Shown: positions 27,441 through 36,299 of the stretch, one piece after another
How the letters are laid out: each line of letters starts with the position of its first letter
Position numbering within the stretch: position 1 is the stretch's first letter
Assembly: GCF_000733775.1 (NCBI RefSeq)
Contig: NZ_JPOE01000005.1
Span: 1,178,001-1,242,000, forward strand
Source of the DNA: Thiomonas sp. FB-Cd
GTDB lineage: Bacteria; Pseudomonadota; Gammaproteobacteria; Burkholderiales; Burkholderiaceae_C
Direction of reading: 5' to 3'
DNA: 64,000 bases
Notes under the pieces: generated by a model
Seen by the model: only the letters and a program-made list of their open reading frames with translations
The model's database searches: none
Told to the model about the DNA's origin: nothing
Position numbers and translations under genes: made by a program

Positions 27441-28754
27441 ATGTCCGATCTCACTCCGCTCCCCGCTCATCCCCCGCTGCGCCTGGCGCTGGGTATGTGG
27501 GCGCTTGCGGCGGCGGCATATATGGCCGGGTTTTTCCTGCGGGTGACGCCCGGCGTGTTGAATGGTCCGCTGATGCGCGACTTTCATCTCAATGCCGCGC
27601 AGCTTGGCAACCTGGCCTCGTTTTATTTCTATTTTTACGCGGCATCGCAGATTCCCACTGGCATTGCCAACGATCGGTGGGGTCCGAAGGCGCTCATCGT
27701 GTTTGGCACCCTGTTGACGGGGCTGGGGACCCTCCTGTTTGCCGCTGCGCCCAACTACTCGGTGGCGCTTGTGGCTCGGGGCATGATCGGCCTTGGCCAC
27801 GGTGTGGCATGGGTGTCGCTGCTGGAGGTTTCCGCTCGCTGGTTCGCCCCCCGGGTATTCGGCACCATGTCGGGACTGTCGCTATCGGCCGGAACGCTTG
27901 GTGCGGTGCTGGCGCAGGCGCCTTTGCTGGCAATGAGCCGGTTATTGGGCTGGCGTTGGACGCTGGCTGGCGTCGGGATCGTCTGCCTCGTGCTCGCGCT
28001 GCTGGCCTGGCGCACCATACGCAATTCACCGCGCGAGCGCGGATACCGCGATTGGCTGCCGTCACACGCTCCAACCTCGGCACGCGAGGTGCTGCGAGGC
28101 CTGCGCGCGGTCTGGCGTTGGCGCAACACGGCATTGCTCTTCGTGGCACCAAGCGGTATATGTGGCGCCTTCCTGACCTTCACGACGCTTTGGGGTGCGC
28201 CATTTTTGGAACAGCACCGGGGCATGAGCGGCGAGCGTTCATCCTGGGTCATCGCGGCGATGCTCGTTGGATTCTCGGTGGGTAGCATCGTTTGGGGCCG
28301 GCTGTCGGACCGGCTGCGCCTGCGCAAGCTGCCGTACGTGATCGGAGGCACGCTGACGCTGGCCGGATTTGCGCTGCTCACCCTTTGGCCGCAGGCGCCG
28401 GGGGGTCTGCTCTTGCCGGTCCTGCTCGCGAGCGCCGTGGGTGCCGGATCGATGGTCGTCGGCTTCGCCTGGGCAAAGGAGTCGGTACCGCAGGACCTCG
28501 CAGGCACTGCCACCGGGGTTCATAACACGGGCGTCATGGTCGGGGCGCTGATTCAGCTTCCCCTGTTGGGCTGGGTGTTGGATGCTTTGTGGACGGGACG
28601 CAGCCTCGCCGGAGTGCGGCAGTACGGGCTGCACGCATTCCAGATGGCATTTGGGGTGCTGATGGTGTGGGTCGCGGTGGCCCTTTTGTGCGTGTTTCTG
28701 GCCCGGGAAACCCACGCACAACCGCAGGCACGCGCACCGCAAAGGCCCCAGTAG
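27441..28754 (+). CDS. major facilitator superfamily (MFS) transporter
   Basis: This 437-aa protein has 12 predicted membrane helices in two halves, separated by a basic loop (about 205-225, RNSPRERGYRDWLPS). The loop 2-3 motif is present as GIANDRWGPKALIVFG (G-x-x-x-D-R-x-G-x-K). The substrate is not evident; the overall look is that of nitrate/oxalate/hexuronate-type or uncharacterised anion transporters. I chose the start at 27441 (MSDLTPLPAHPPLRLALG). It is divergent from the ArsR gene, which may regulate it. Confidence 0.85.
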   Translation: MSDLTPLPAHPPLRLALGMWALAAAAYMAGFFLRVTPGVLNGPLMRDFHLNAAQLGNLASFYFYFYAASQIPTGIANDRWGPKALIVFGTLLTGLGTLLFAAAPNYSVALVARGMIGLGHGVAWVSLLEVSARWFAPRVFGTMSGLSLSAGTLGAVLAQAPLLAMSRLLGWRWTLAGVGIVCLVLALLAWRTIRNSPRERGYRDWLPSHAPTSAREVLRGLRAVWRWRNTALLFVAPSGICGAFLTFTTLWGAPFLEQHRGMSGERSSWVIAAMLVGFSVGSIVWGRLSDRLRLRKLPYVIGGTLTLAGFALLTLWPQAPGGLLLPVLLASAVGAGSMVVGFAWAKESVPQDLAGTATGVHNTGVMVGALIQLPLLGWVLDALWTGRSLAGVRQYGLHAFQMAFGVLMVWVAVALLCVFLARETHAQPQARAPQRPQ

Positions 28755-28760
28755 ACAACA

Positions 28761-28790
28761 GCGCCCGCCTTAGAAAGGCAAGCCGGGCGC
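28761..28790. terminator. hairpin between convergent MFS and DUF3567 genes
   Basis: GCGCCCG (28761-28767) and CGGGCGC (28784-28790) pair across a loop, in the 46-bp gap between two convergent genes. It can serve as a terminator for both, though there is no clear T-run. Confidence 0.45.
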
Positions 28791-28800
28791 CGGCTTCGGG

Positions 28801-29085
28801 TCAGTGAGCGTGCAGGTTCTGGCGCGACAGGGCCGAAAAACCATCAAGGAATTCGTCGATGTCATCGGTCGTTGGCGAGTTGGCCATGAGGTTCTGCACG
28901 CGCTCACGGAATCCGTCGGCCACGGGGCCGTCGATGAAGATTTCCTTGCGGGCGAATTTGTCGACGATTTCAAAGCCGCCGTGCCGCTCCGTGTCGCTGC
29001 TCTCGGAGCGCTTTTCCATGACGCGATCGGCCCAGTCGAGCTGGAAAACGCAAAACGCATCGGAATCGTAAATCATGGTTTGCAT
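28801..29085 (-). CDS. DUF3567 family protein
   Basis: This 94-aa protein starts MQTMIYDSDAFCVFQLD and contains HGGFEIVDKFARKEIFIDGP, VADGFRERVQNL and DEFLDGF, matching the DUF3567 family known from Burkholderiales. Function is unknown. It has no signal or membrane segment. Its presence is one of the better taxonomic markers in the window. A single gene, convergent with the MFS transporter. Confidence 0.85.
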   Translation of the reverse strand: MQTMIYDSDAFCVFQLDWADRVMEKRSESSDTERHGGFEIVDKFARKEIFIDGPVADGFRERVQNLMANSPTTDDIDEFLDGFSALSRQNLHAH

Positions 29086-29550
29086 GGCTAGTCTCGCTTT
29101 CGGTGTGTTGTGGCGTTGCAATGTATGCCGGGCCGTGGTCGTTGCCGACCGAGCCGCCAACTAAAGCTCACTTTCAGAGTTGAACAACAGATAGGGGCAA
29201 GTAAGCAAGAATCAAGCCCACCCCCGAAACCGAGCGCGAATCCTGCAGCCCCACGGCCATTCAACGCACCGCGCTCCACATCGGTGCACACGCGTGCGCT
29301 CTGGCCCGCCATCAGGCCAATGCTCCGTGTCTCAGGGCAGCAAATGCTCGAGCGTCGAACGGCTAATAATGTCGGACATTTGCTTTCGTGATCGCACATG
29401 GCGTGGCGATCGGCGGGTCGGCCCTGCGGTGGCATTTGCATTGGGGGGATGGCGGTGGAGGCTGCACCCTCCCTCGGATTTGGGCCGCCTTCGGCGGAGC
29501 CGTCGCGTCTTTCTGCGTCGGCGACAGCTCGGCCAGCGCTGCGCTCGGCG
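29086..29550. other. gene-free stretch between DUF3567 and DUF3108 genes
   Basis: I see no convincing gene in these 465 bp. Both flanking genes run leftwards, so it must hold the DUF3567 promoter and the end of the DUF3108 transcript. A GC-rich repeat-like patch (29455-29520) has inverted CCGCCTTCGGCGG-type bases that could form hairpins. Confidence 0.4.
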
Positions 29551-30777
29551 CTACTGCTGGCGCGCTTGGCGAAGCGTGAACAGCAGGAAGTTCTCGTCGG
29601 ATTGTTGCAGGCGAATCTGAACCGGCAGGTTTTGCAATGCCGGCGCGAGCCAGACTTCGGCACCCAGCCCGTGCTCGTCCCCGGGGTGGATAAGGTGCCA
29701 GCACAGCAGCCTGCCAACGTCGGTGCGCACCACGTCTTGCCCGGCGATGATGAAGTCCCATGTGGTGGTGCCTGTAGGCCTGGCGACTTCAAATGCCATG
29801 TGCTGGCCGACGCGAAAATCCTGGGGGCGCATCGTGAGCTGGTGGGCAAGTTGCATGAAGATGCTGGCACTGTCCTGAAGGTGGCTCGGCAGTGGCATGA
29901 CCGTGCTGATGGCTGAGAAGCTGAGGGTGTTGTGATCGCGGTTGAAGCTCACGGTCTTGCGCCGTGTGAAGACGCGCTCGACGTAACGGTCGGGCGCGAG
30001 CCAGTTGCCGTCGATATGCCCCGTACTCGTGTAGGCGAAGCTCACGAGCGCCGCACCAGCGAGTTCAACGCGGTAACTGCGGCCGTCGCGTAACCAGTCC
30101 AGTGAGCCTTCGCCGTGCAGAGGGCCGCGGTAATAGCCGGACAACACATACTGAAGCTGGGTGGCCGGAGGCCACCCAAGGGCATCGGCCTGGCCTGCGG
30201 GCGCGGTGGCGGACGAGGATGCGTCCGCCGTGGGCGCGGGCGCCGACGATGCAGGGCCGGATGCCCCGGGGGCGGCGGATCCCTGATCGGCCGCCTGCAG
30301 ATGCGGTGCCGCCACGTTTGGCAAGGCGGTGTTTGCGTTCGAGGGCTGAGCCGCGGAAGCGGACGGCGACAGAGGCGACGCGGGCAGGCTGGGGGTTGAG
30401 GCACCTCCAGCCACAGGCGCTGCTGGAGGCGCGGAGGCCTTGGGCGCCGGAAGGGAGGTTGCCTGTGACGGGGCGCGGCCCTGCCCTTCGCTGCCAAGAC
30501 TCAATGTTGGTGCCGGAGGCGGGACGTGGTTTGGAGGCGAAGCGGGCGCGGGGTTGCGCGTTGGTGCAATGACCGGTTTGCTCACCCGGGCGGTGGGTAC
30601 GAGCAGATGGACAAACACGGGCTCGGCAATGCGGTTCGGCTCGGCCGCCGGGAAAGCCCTGCCCAGGCCGTGCAGCAGCAAGGCGTGCAGGGCCACGACC
30701 ACGAGAGCCCAGGCCAGCGCTTGCCGCCAGGCCAGTCGGCCTGTGGCATTGGGCGGCGAAGGAGCGGATTTCGACAT
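29551..30777 (-). CDS. DUF3108 domain-containing protein, membrane-anchored
   Basis: This 408-aa protein has one N-terminal membrane helix (LAWRQALAWALVVVALHALL, about 15-35), a long Pro/Ala/Ser-rich linker (about 70-230) and a C-terminal DUF3108 domain beginning LGWPPATQLQYVLSGYYRG, with GEGSLDWLRDGRSYRVEL and ARPTGTTTWDFIIAGQDVV. The layout resembles TonB-like proline-rich spacers placing a domain in the periplasm. DUF3108 proteins are lipocalin-like in shape and of unknown function. I chose MSKSAPSPPNAT at 30777, as the extension to 30954 is low-complexity. Confidence 0.8.
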   Translation of the reverse strand: MSKSAPSPPNATGRLAWRQALAWALVVVALHALLLHGLGRAFPAAEPNRIAEPVFVHLLVPTARVSKPVIAPTRNPAPASPPNHVPPPAPTLSLGSEGQGRAPSQATSLPAPKASAPPAAPVAGGASTPSLPASPLSPSASAAQPSNANTALPNVAAPHLQAADQGSAAPGASGPASSAPAPTADASSSATAPAGQADALGWPPATQLQYVLSGYYRGPLHGEGSLDWLRDGRSYRVELAGAALVSFAYTSTGHIDGNWLAPDRYVERVFTRRKTVSFNRDHNTLSFSAISTVMPLPSHLQDSASIFMQLAHQLTMRPQDFRVGQHMAFEVARPTGTTTWDFIIAGQDVVRTDVGRLLCWHLIHPGDEHGLGAEVWLAPALQNLPVQIRLQQSDENFLLFTLRQARQQ

Positions 30778-30948
30778 GCGCGCATTGTGCCCCGGCTCTC
30801 CCGAGGCAGTTCTTGGCAGGCGCTGGGGCGGCGTGGGAGGCGGCGGGCCAGGCTCGCGCGGGGGTGGGGGCACGATCGGGGGCCGGTGTGCCGGCCGGGG
30901 GCTGCCATGGACCGCTGAGCATGGGGGCGACGCCGTGTGGCTTCCTGT

Positions 30949-30976
30949 TTGCAAGCGGCACGAGTGGCGCTATGCT
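30949..30976 (+). promoter_or_regulatory. sigma70-type promoter of phaM
   Basis: TTGCAA (30949-30954), 16 bp and TATGCT (30971-30976), followed by GAGGTG ahead of the ATG at 31001. Spacing and distance suit a short leader. Confidence 0.5.
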
Positions 30977-31000
30977 GGGTAGCCATTCGCGAGGTGAGCC

Positions 31001-31744
31001 ATGCATCCGTACACCCAAGGCCAGGCCATGCCAGGCATGGAGTTTTTCCAGTCGCTGCTCAAGGGCTCCGGGCTGCCGACGGGGTTTGCCAGTTGGATGG
31101 CCCCGACGATGGATCCGAAGGAACTCGAGCAGAAGATCACGGACTTGAAGGCGGTTCTGCAATGGCTGGAAGCCAATGCCAAGCTGACCCAGGCGACGAT
31201 CCAGACGCTGGAAGTTCAGCGCATGACGTTGTCGGCACTGAAGACGATGAACGTGGATCTGGGGGAGCTGGCCGGACGCATGACCGAGGCAATGCAGGCG
31301 GGCGCACAGGCCATGGGGGCCGCTGCGGCCGATGGCCATGGCAGCGCAACTCCCCAGGATCCGTCGCCGGCCGCATCGAGCGCGGAGGAGTCGCCGGGCG
31401 CCGCGGTGGAGGATGCGGGGGCGGAGTTTCCGCTCCCGGGCGTGATGGATCCAATGCAGTGGTGGAACGCGGTTAGCCAGCAGTTCAGTCAGGTGGCGAC
31501 CCAGGCGCTGCGCGAGAGTCCCTGGCCAATGCCGGGTGCCAACGCGGAGGCGAGTGCCGCATCCGCTGCTCCGGCGCCAGGCGGCGCACAGGCCGGATCG
31601 CCGGCTCGAAGGGCCAAGAAGGCCCAGTCCGGCGCTTCGCAAGCGGCAAAGCCCACTGTGAGGGGGGCGACGGTGGCCAAGCGCGCGAGCCAGCCCGGCA
31701 AGGGGGCAAGTGCGGCTGCGCGCACCAAGGTCGCCGGGAAGTAA
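31001..31744 (+). CDS. phaM: PhaM-type polyhydroxyalkanoate granule protein
   Basis: This 247-aa protein resembles PhaM: a conserved N-terminal half with FFQSLLKGSGLPTGFASWMA, then PKELEQKITDLKAVLQWLEA and IQTLEVQRMTLSALKTMNVD, followed by an Ala-rich region and a C-terminal basic Ala/Lys/Arg tail (RRAKKAQSGASQAAK and more) like histone H1. PhaM of Ralstonia binds PhaC1 and, through the basic tail, DNA, and so spreads PHB granules to daughter cells. A promoter and ribosome binding site lie upstream. No phaC or phaP is nearby. The family call is by eye but fits all three parts. Confidence 0.8.
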   Translation: MHPYTQGQAMPGMEFFQSLLKGSGLPTGFASWMAPTMDPKELEQKITDLKAVLQWLEANAKLTQATIQTLEVQRMTLSALKTMNVDLGELAGRMTEAMQAGAQAMGAAAADGHGSATPQDPSPAASSAEESPGAAVEDAGAEFPLPGVMDPMQWWNAVSQQFSQVATQALRESPWPMPGANAEASAASAAPAPGGAQAGSPARRAKKAQSGASQAAKPTVRGATVAKRASQPGKGASAAARTKVAGK

Positions 31745-31956
31745 AGCAAAGCGCCAAGGGGGCGCAGTCGCGTCCTGTTGGCGAGGCTTGACCGTGAAGG
31801 CTTGGCATGAGCCGCAAGGCGCTGCCGAAGCCGCTTGCCGTGCAAGCCCCCATCGGCCTGTCGGCACGGGAGCCGGCATTAGCATGGGTGCTCCTTGGTT
31901 TTCCCGTCGCCATCGGGGCCCACTTCACGCTCATTCATTTCTCGTTGGTACTTCCT

Positions 31957-33179
31957 ATGCGTTTCATCAGCGCCCACGCAAGCCACAGTCACTGGGCCAC
32001 AGCCCTGGAGCGGGCCTTGGCGCAGATTGCTGTGGCCCGCGCGCAGCCCGATACCATTGCGCGGCCGAATCTTGGCATCGTTTATTTCACCGACGCCTAT
32101 GCGTCCGCTGCCGAGCCGCTGCTGCGTGAGCTGCGCAGCCGCACGGGGGTTGCCCATTGGGTGGGCGGGGTGGGCGTGGGCATCGCGGCGGATGCGCAGG
32201 AGTATTTTGACCAGCCGGCACTGGCGCTGATGCTGCTGCAGGTCCCCCGCGTGACTTCCGGGTTTTCTCCGGACTCAAGCCGCTGCAGCCCGCGTCGAGC
32301 GGTTGGCGCGGTGCGCACACAGCCCTGGTGCATGGCGATCCGGCCACGCCCGAGATGGATGATCTCGTTCGGGACATGGCCGGGCGCACGACCGCCGGTG
32401 AGATTTTTGGCGGCTTGGTCTCCTCGCGAGCGCAGGCGGTCCAGATTGCGGATGATGTGCTGCAGGGGGGCGTGTCGGGCGTCGCCTTTTCGGCGCGGGT
32501 GGCCATGGCGGGCGGCCTCACGCAAGGCTGTGAGCCGGTGGGGCCGGCGCGTGCCATCACGCGGTGCACGCAGAACGTGATCTATGCGCTGGATGGTGCG
32601 CCCGCCTTATCGGCCCTGTTGGACGATCTCGGCGAGTCCAGTCTGGAGTTGCCGCGCCTGGCGCCGCGCCTGCGCGCGACCCTGGCCGGGTTGTCGCCTG
32701 CTGCCGGTGGCGCACGAAGTGGGCGGCCCATCGGGGCCGAGACCACTCTGCGTCACCTCATTGGCGTGGATCCTACGGGACATGGCGTCGCGATCGCCAC
32801 AGTGCCCGAGCCCGGCATGCATGTGCGATTTTGTCGCCGCGATGTGAACGCTGCTCGGCGTGACCTCATCCGGCTTTGTGCCGAGGTACGCGAGGAGCTC
32901 GAGCAGCGGCGCGAGGCGCGGTGGGTGGCAACGCAGCAGACGGCGAAGGTCGGGCGCCCGCCGCAGACGGGCGTGCCCGCACGTGGTGCCGTGTACGTCT
33001 CATGCGCGGGCCGGGGTGGCCCGCATTTCGGCGGGCCCTCGGCAGAGCTGGCGCTGGTGCGCCAGCATCTCGGGGACATGCCGCTCGTTGGCCTTTTTGC
33101 TGCAGGCGAGATCGCGGGTGATCGCCTTTACGGCTACACAGGCGTGCTGACCGTGTTCGGGGAAGATCCTTTGATGTGA
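31957..33179 (+). pseudogene. FIST-domain sensory protein, broken by a frameshift at 32244-32248
   Basis: The first frame, from ATG 31957 (MRFISAHASHSHWATALERA), encodes the FIST N domain up to LALMLLQVPR. The rest, RDFRVFSGLKPLQPASSGW through FIST-C ending at 33179, is in the next frame. The switch lies at a run of five C (32244-32248); adding one C joins both parts into one protein of about 408 aa with no other damage. FIST proteins are thought to bind small ligands such as amino acids as sensors. Here it stands alone. Either a sequencing error or a real inactivation; the rest of the gene is well kept, which favours an error or a recent event. Confidence 0.8.
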
Positions 33180-33272
33180 GTACTCGCTTCATTCCAGAGC
33201 GAGGGCAATCAAGGCTTTAAGGCCCAAGACGCGTTGGGTCTGCCGGGTAATGGCGCGCACAGGCGCCGGTTG

Positions 33273-34187
33273 TCACGCGGCTGGCCGGAGAAGGGTGATG
33301 AGCCCATTGAGCTCGTCAAGCGAATGAAAGGCGAGGTGGATTTCACCGCGCACCGCTTTGCCACTTCCGCGCACGCGGATTTGCACGGGCGCGGCAAGGT
33401 GCTCGGCCAATTCGTTGGCGATGCGGTCCAGTTCGCGTTGTTCGCGCGACGGTTGGGCGCTGGCGCGAGGCTTGGCGCTGTCTTGGTGGCTCGCGCGGGT
33501 GCACAGGCGTTCGGTTTCGCGCACCGACAGGCGGCGGGCCGCGACCTGTTGCGCAACTTGGATTTGAGCGGCGCCGTCAAGCGCGAGCAAAGCGCGCGCG
33601 TGGCCCATGTCCAAATCCCCCGCGAGCAGCATGGACTGCACGGGTGTGGCGAGGTTGATGAGGCGCAGGAGATTGCTCACGGATGTGCGCGACCGCCCCA
33701 CCGCCTGAGCCGCTTGCTCATGGGTGAAATGGAACTCGGCAATCAGGCGCTGGATGCCTTGGGCCTCTTCCAGCGGGTTCAGATCCTCACGCTGGATGTT
33801 TTCAATCAGGGCCATCGCCAAGGCGGCTTGGTCCGGCACCTCACGCACCAGGACCGGCACCACATCGAGCCCGGCCAGGCGCGCAGCGCGGCTGCGGCGT
33901 TCCCCGGCAATGATCTCGTATTTTCCCTGCTGCAGCGGGCGCACGAGAATCGGCTGCATCACACCCTGAGCTTTGATGCTCTCGGCGAGCTCGTACAGCG
34001 CACCTTCATCCATGCGCGTGCGCGGCTGGTATTTGCCGGGCAGCAATGCATCCAGGGGCAGGCTCGACGGGTGGCCGGCCGCGGTAATGTCGGCGCCTTG
34101 CGAGCCCAGAAGGGCTTCAAGCCCGAGGCCCAGGCCTTTTCGTTTCTTTCCGCCGGACGCGGGAGGGGTGGAGGGATTGGTGCTCAT
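33273..34187 (-). CDS. parB: chromosome-partitioning protein ParB
   Basis: This 304-aa protein is the CTPase clamp that loads at parS and spreads. The N-terminus KKRKGLGLGLEALLG is the ParA-stimulating segment. The ParB/Srx CTP-binding domain has LPGKYQPRTRMDEGALYELA, GVMQPILVRPL and GERRSRAARLAGL (the GERRxRA motif). The HTH is THEQAAQAVGRSRTSVSNLL, and the C-terminal dimerisation domain ends near 304. Start MSTNPSTPPASGG at 34187 is preferred over the long upstream extension. It is the last gene of the mnmG-rsmG-parA-hydrolase-parB series; two parS sites lie at 38.3 and 38.9 kb. Confidence 0.97.
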   Translation of the reverse strand: MSTNPSTPPASGGKKRKGLGLGLEALLGSQGADITAAGHPSSLPLDALLPGKYQPRTRMDEGALYELAESIKAQGVMQPILVRPLQQGKYEIIAGERRSRAARLAGLDVVPVLVREVPDQAALAMALIENIQREDLNPLEEAQGIQRLIAEFHFTHEQAAQAVGRSRTSVSNLLRLINLATPVQSMLLAGDLDMGHARALLALDGAAQIQVAQQVAARRLSVRETERLCTRASHQDSAKPRASAQPSREQRELDRIANELAEHLAAPVQIRVRGSGKAVRGEIHLAFHSLDELNGLITLLRPAA

Positions 34188-34221
34188 GGATGGGGGCGGT
34201 GGTGAAGTGGGGGAAATTGCA

Positions 34222-34764
34222 TCAGGCGCGGGCGAGTTCGAGCAGCCAGTCGCGGCCGCGCGGCCAGTCACCCAAACCGCTTTCGGCGTTGATGTGGCGC
34301 AGCGCCCCGGCCTCGGTGTGGCGCGAGCCCCAAGCCAAGGCCATACGGGTGGTGGCCTCGGGGCGGCAATACGGGTCGTCGGTACTGCTGATGAGGCGCG
34401 TTGGAAATGGCACGCGCTGCAGGGCGTAGCGTTGCCAGCTTTGCAAGGCGGGTGGCAGGTCCTCGCGGGTGAGATCCGGTGGGGCAACCAGTAAGGCGCC
34501 CTTCACGCGGTGAGCATTGCGGCTGATTCCTGCCCAGCCCGCAGCCAGATGGCAGCCGAGGCTGTGCGCGCCCAGCAGCACGGGGAAGGCTGCATTCAGC
34601 ACGGCTGCTTCAAGCTCGCAGATCCAGTCACCGCGCAGCGGGGTGGTCCAGTCGTGCTGCTGCACGAGATGATCACCATGCAACTGCGCCCATCGGGTTT
34701 GCCAATGACCCGGCCCGGAGCCGAGCCAGCCCGGAAGGAGCAGGACGGTGATTTGCTCGCTCAT
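34222..34764 (-). CDS. RBBP9/YdeN-family alpha/beta hydrolase
   Basis: This 180-aa protein is a small serine hydrolase: LLLPGWLGSGPGHWQTRW forms the oxyanion-side loop, the nucleophile elbow is LGAHSLGCHLAA (G-x-S-x-G in the form GAHSLG), Asp is in SSTDDPYC and His in RHINAESGLGDWP. These are family-typical positions. Substrates of bacterial members are mostly unknown. It lies between parA (3 bp away) and parB (34 bp away), so it is transcribed with the partition genes, though no link to segregation is known. Cytoplasmic. Confidence 0.85.
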   Translation of the reverse strand: MSEQITVLLLPGWLGSGPGHWQTRWAQLHGDHLVQQHDWTTPLRGDWICELEAAVLNAAFPVLLGAHSLGCHLAAGWAGISRNAHRVKGALLVAPPDLTREDLPPALQSWQRYALQRVPFPTRLISSTDDPYCRPEATTRMALAWGSRHTEAGALRHINAESGLGDWPRGRDWLLELARA

Positions 34765-34767
34765 CGT

Positions 34768-35583
34768 CTAATCCTCTGCGGTGGCCGGACTGGGCGCGTT
34801 TGCGGGTGCGGGTACGGGCGTGCTCACCCGTTGCACCATCTCCTGCGCAAACTCGACATAGGCCTGGGCGCCCCGACTGGACCTGTCGAACACGACGCCT
34901 GGCTGCCCGTAGCTGGGCGCTTCGGCCAGTCGGACATTGCGCGGAATGACCGCGTTGAAGACCTTGGGGCCAAAGTGCGTCTTGAGCTGTTCGCTGACTT
35001 GTTGCTGCAAGGTGATGCGCGGGTCAAACATCACCCGCAAGAGTCCGATGAGTGTAAGGTCCGGATTCAGTCGGGCATGGACTTGCCGCACGGTATTGAC
35101 AAGATCAGTGAGCCCCTCCAGCGCGAAATACTCACACTGCATCGGCACAACAACGCCTTGTGCCGCACACAGGCCGTTGAGCGTAAGAAGGCCAAGCGCA
35201 GGTGGTGAGTCGATGAGGACGAAATCATAGTCGTGACGCACCGCGTGCAGGGCATCTTTGAGGCGATGCTCGCGCCGTTCCTGGTCGACGAGTTCAACCT
35301 CGGCTCCGGCGAGCTCACGGTTGGCGCCGAGCACGTCGTAGCCGGCCTTGTCGCTGTGCCGCCGGGCTTCGGCAACGCTGGACATGCCCAGGAGCACCTG
35401 GTAAACGCTGGGCTGCAGACCGCGCTTGTCCACGCCGGAGCCCATCGTGGCGTTGCCCTGCGGGTCGAGGTCCACAAGGAGCACGCGCTGCCCCACTTGG
35501 GCAAGACCCGCGGCGAGATTCACGCAGGTGGTCGTCTTTCCGACTCCACCCTTTTGGTTGGCGACACAAAATACCGATGCCAT
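34768..35583 (-). CDS. parA: chromosome-partitioning ATPase ParA
   Basis: This 271-aa Walker-type ATPase drives origin segregation with ParB. The deviant Walker A is KGGVGKTTTCVNLAAGL near residue 10; Walker A' is VDLDPQGNATMGSGV, and Walker B is DFVLIDSPPALGLLTLNGL. The C-terminal part, RNVRLAEAPSYGQPGVVFD, is typical of chromosomal (Soj-type) ParA. No N-terminal HTH is present, unlike plasmid type Ia ParA. I chose MASVFCVANQKGG at 35583 with GAGG upstream. It follows rsmG. Confidence 0.97.
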   Translation of the reverse strand: MASVFCVANQKGGVGKTTTCVNLAAGLAQVGQRVLLVDLDPQGNATMGSGVDKRGLQPSVYQVLLGMSSVAEARRHSDKAGYDVLGANRELAGAEVELVDQERREHRLKDALHAVRHDYDFVLIDSPPALGLLTLNGLCAAQGVVVPMQCEYFALEGLTDLVNTVRQVHARLNPDLTLIGLLRVMFDPRITLQQQVSEQLKTHFGPKVFNAVIPRNVRLAEAPSYGQPGVVFDRSSRGAQAYVEFAQEMVQRVSTPVPAPANAPSPATAED

Positions 35584-35615
35584 TGCATCTCCCTCATTGA
35601 GGCGCGTGGTGACAG

Positions 35616-36299
35616 TCATTGCGTACGATGGCGGGTCATCCAAACCACGCAACGCTGGGCGTCGACGCCCGGTACGGTGAGCGGCTGGACTGTCGCGTCG
35701 ATTGTGGGGGGAAGCGCCTCAAGCTCGGGCTGCGGTGTGACGCCCTTCATCGCGGCCCAGCAGCCCTCCTCGGCCAAGAGGTGCGACGTGAGCCGGATCA
35801 GCGTGGCAAGATCGCTGAAGGCGCGGCTTGTGATGCAGTCGAAGGCCGGCAGGCGCAGTTGCTCGACGCGCGCGTGCACAACCTCCACGCGGGTCAGGCG
35901 CAGCTCGGCAGCAGCCTGCTGCATGAAGGCGCATTTCTTTCGCACGGCGTCATTCAGCACCACGTGCATGCCGGGGCGCATGATGGCCAGTACCAGCCCC
36001 GGTAGGCCCCCACCGGAGCCGACATCGAGGAGGCGGTGCGAGGCGCGTTCGGTGATGCCTGGCAGCAAGGCAAGGCAGTCGGCCACGTGCAGGTCAAGCA
36101 TCTGGCGGGGATCACGGATGGCCGTGAGGTTGTACACCCGGTTCCAGCGTTGCAGAAGATCCAGATAGGCGAGCAGCTGTGCGCGCTGGGTTGCACTGGC
36201 AGTCAGCTGCAGCGCATCGAGCACGCCGTCGAGACGCTGGGCCGTGCTCGCTGGCGCTGCGTCCAGGGGATCGTTCATGACCTGCGGGCGCGGCGGCAT
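35616..36299 (-). CDS. rsmG: 16S rRNA (guanine527-N7)-methyltransferase RsmG
   Basis: This SAM-dependent methyltransferase modifies G527 of 16S rRNA. YLDLLQRWNRVYNLTAIRDP, then HVADCLALLPGI and LLDVGSGGGLPGLVLAI form the substrate and SAM-binding motifs; ITSRAFSDLATLIRL is the family motif further on. The start at 36299 (227 aa) shares one base with the mnmG stop (TGATG) and suggests coupling; ATG 36278 (MNDPLDAA, 220 aa) is also possible. Usual gidAB order with mnmG upstream and parA downstream. Confidence 0.95.
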   Translation of the reverse strand: MPPRPQVMNDPLDAAPASTAQRLDGVLDALQLTASATQRAQLLAYLDLLQRWNRVYNLTAIRDPRQMLDLHVADCLALLPGITERASHRLLDVGSGGGLPGLVLAIMRPGMHVVLNDAVRKKCAFMQQAAAELRLTRVEVVHARVEQLRLPAFDCITSRAFSDLATLIRLTSHLLAEEGCWAAMKGVTPQPELEALPPTIDATVQPLTVPGVDAQRCVVWMTRHRTQ

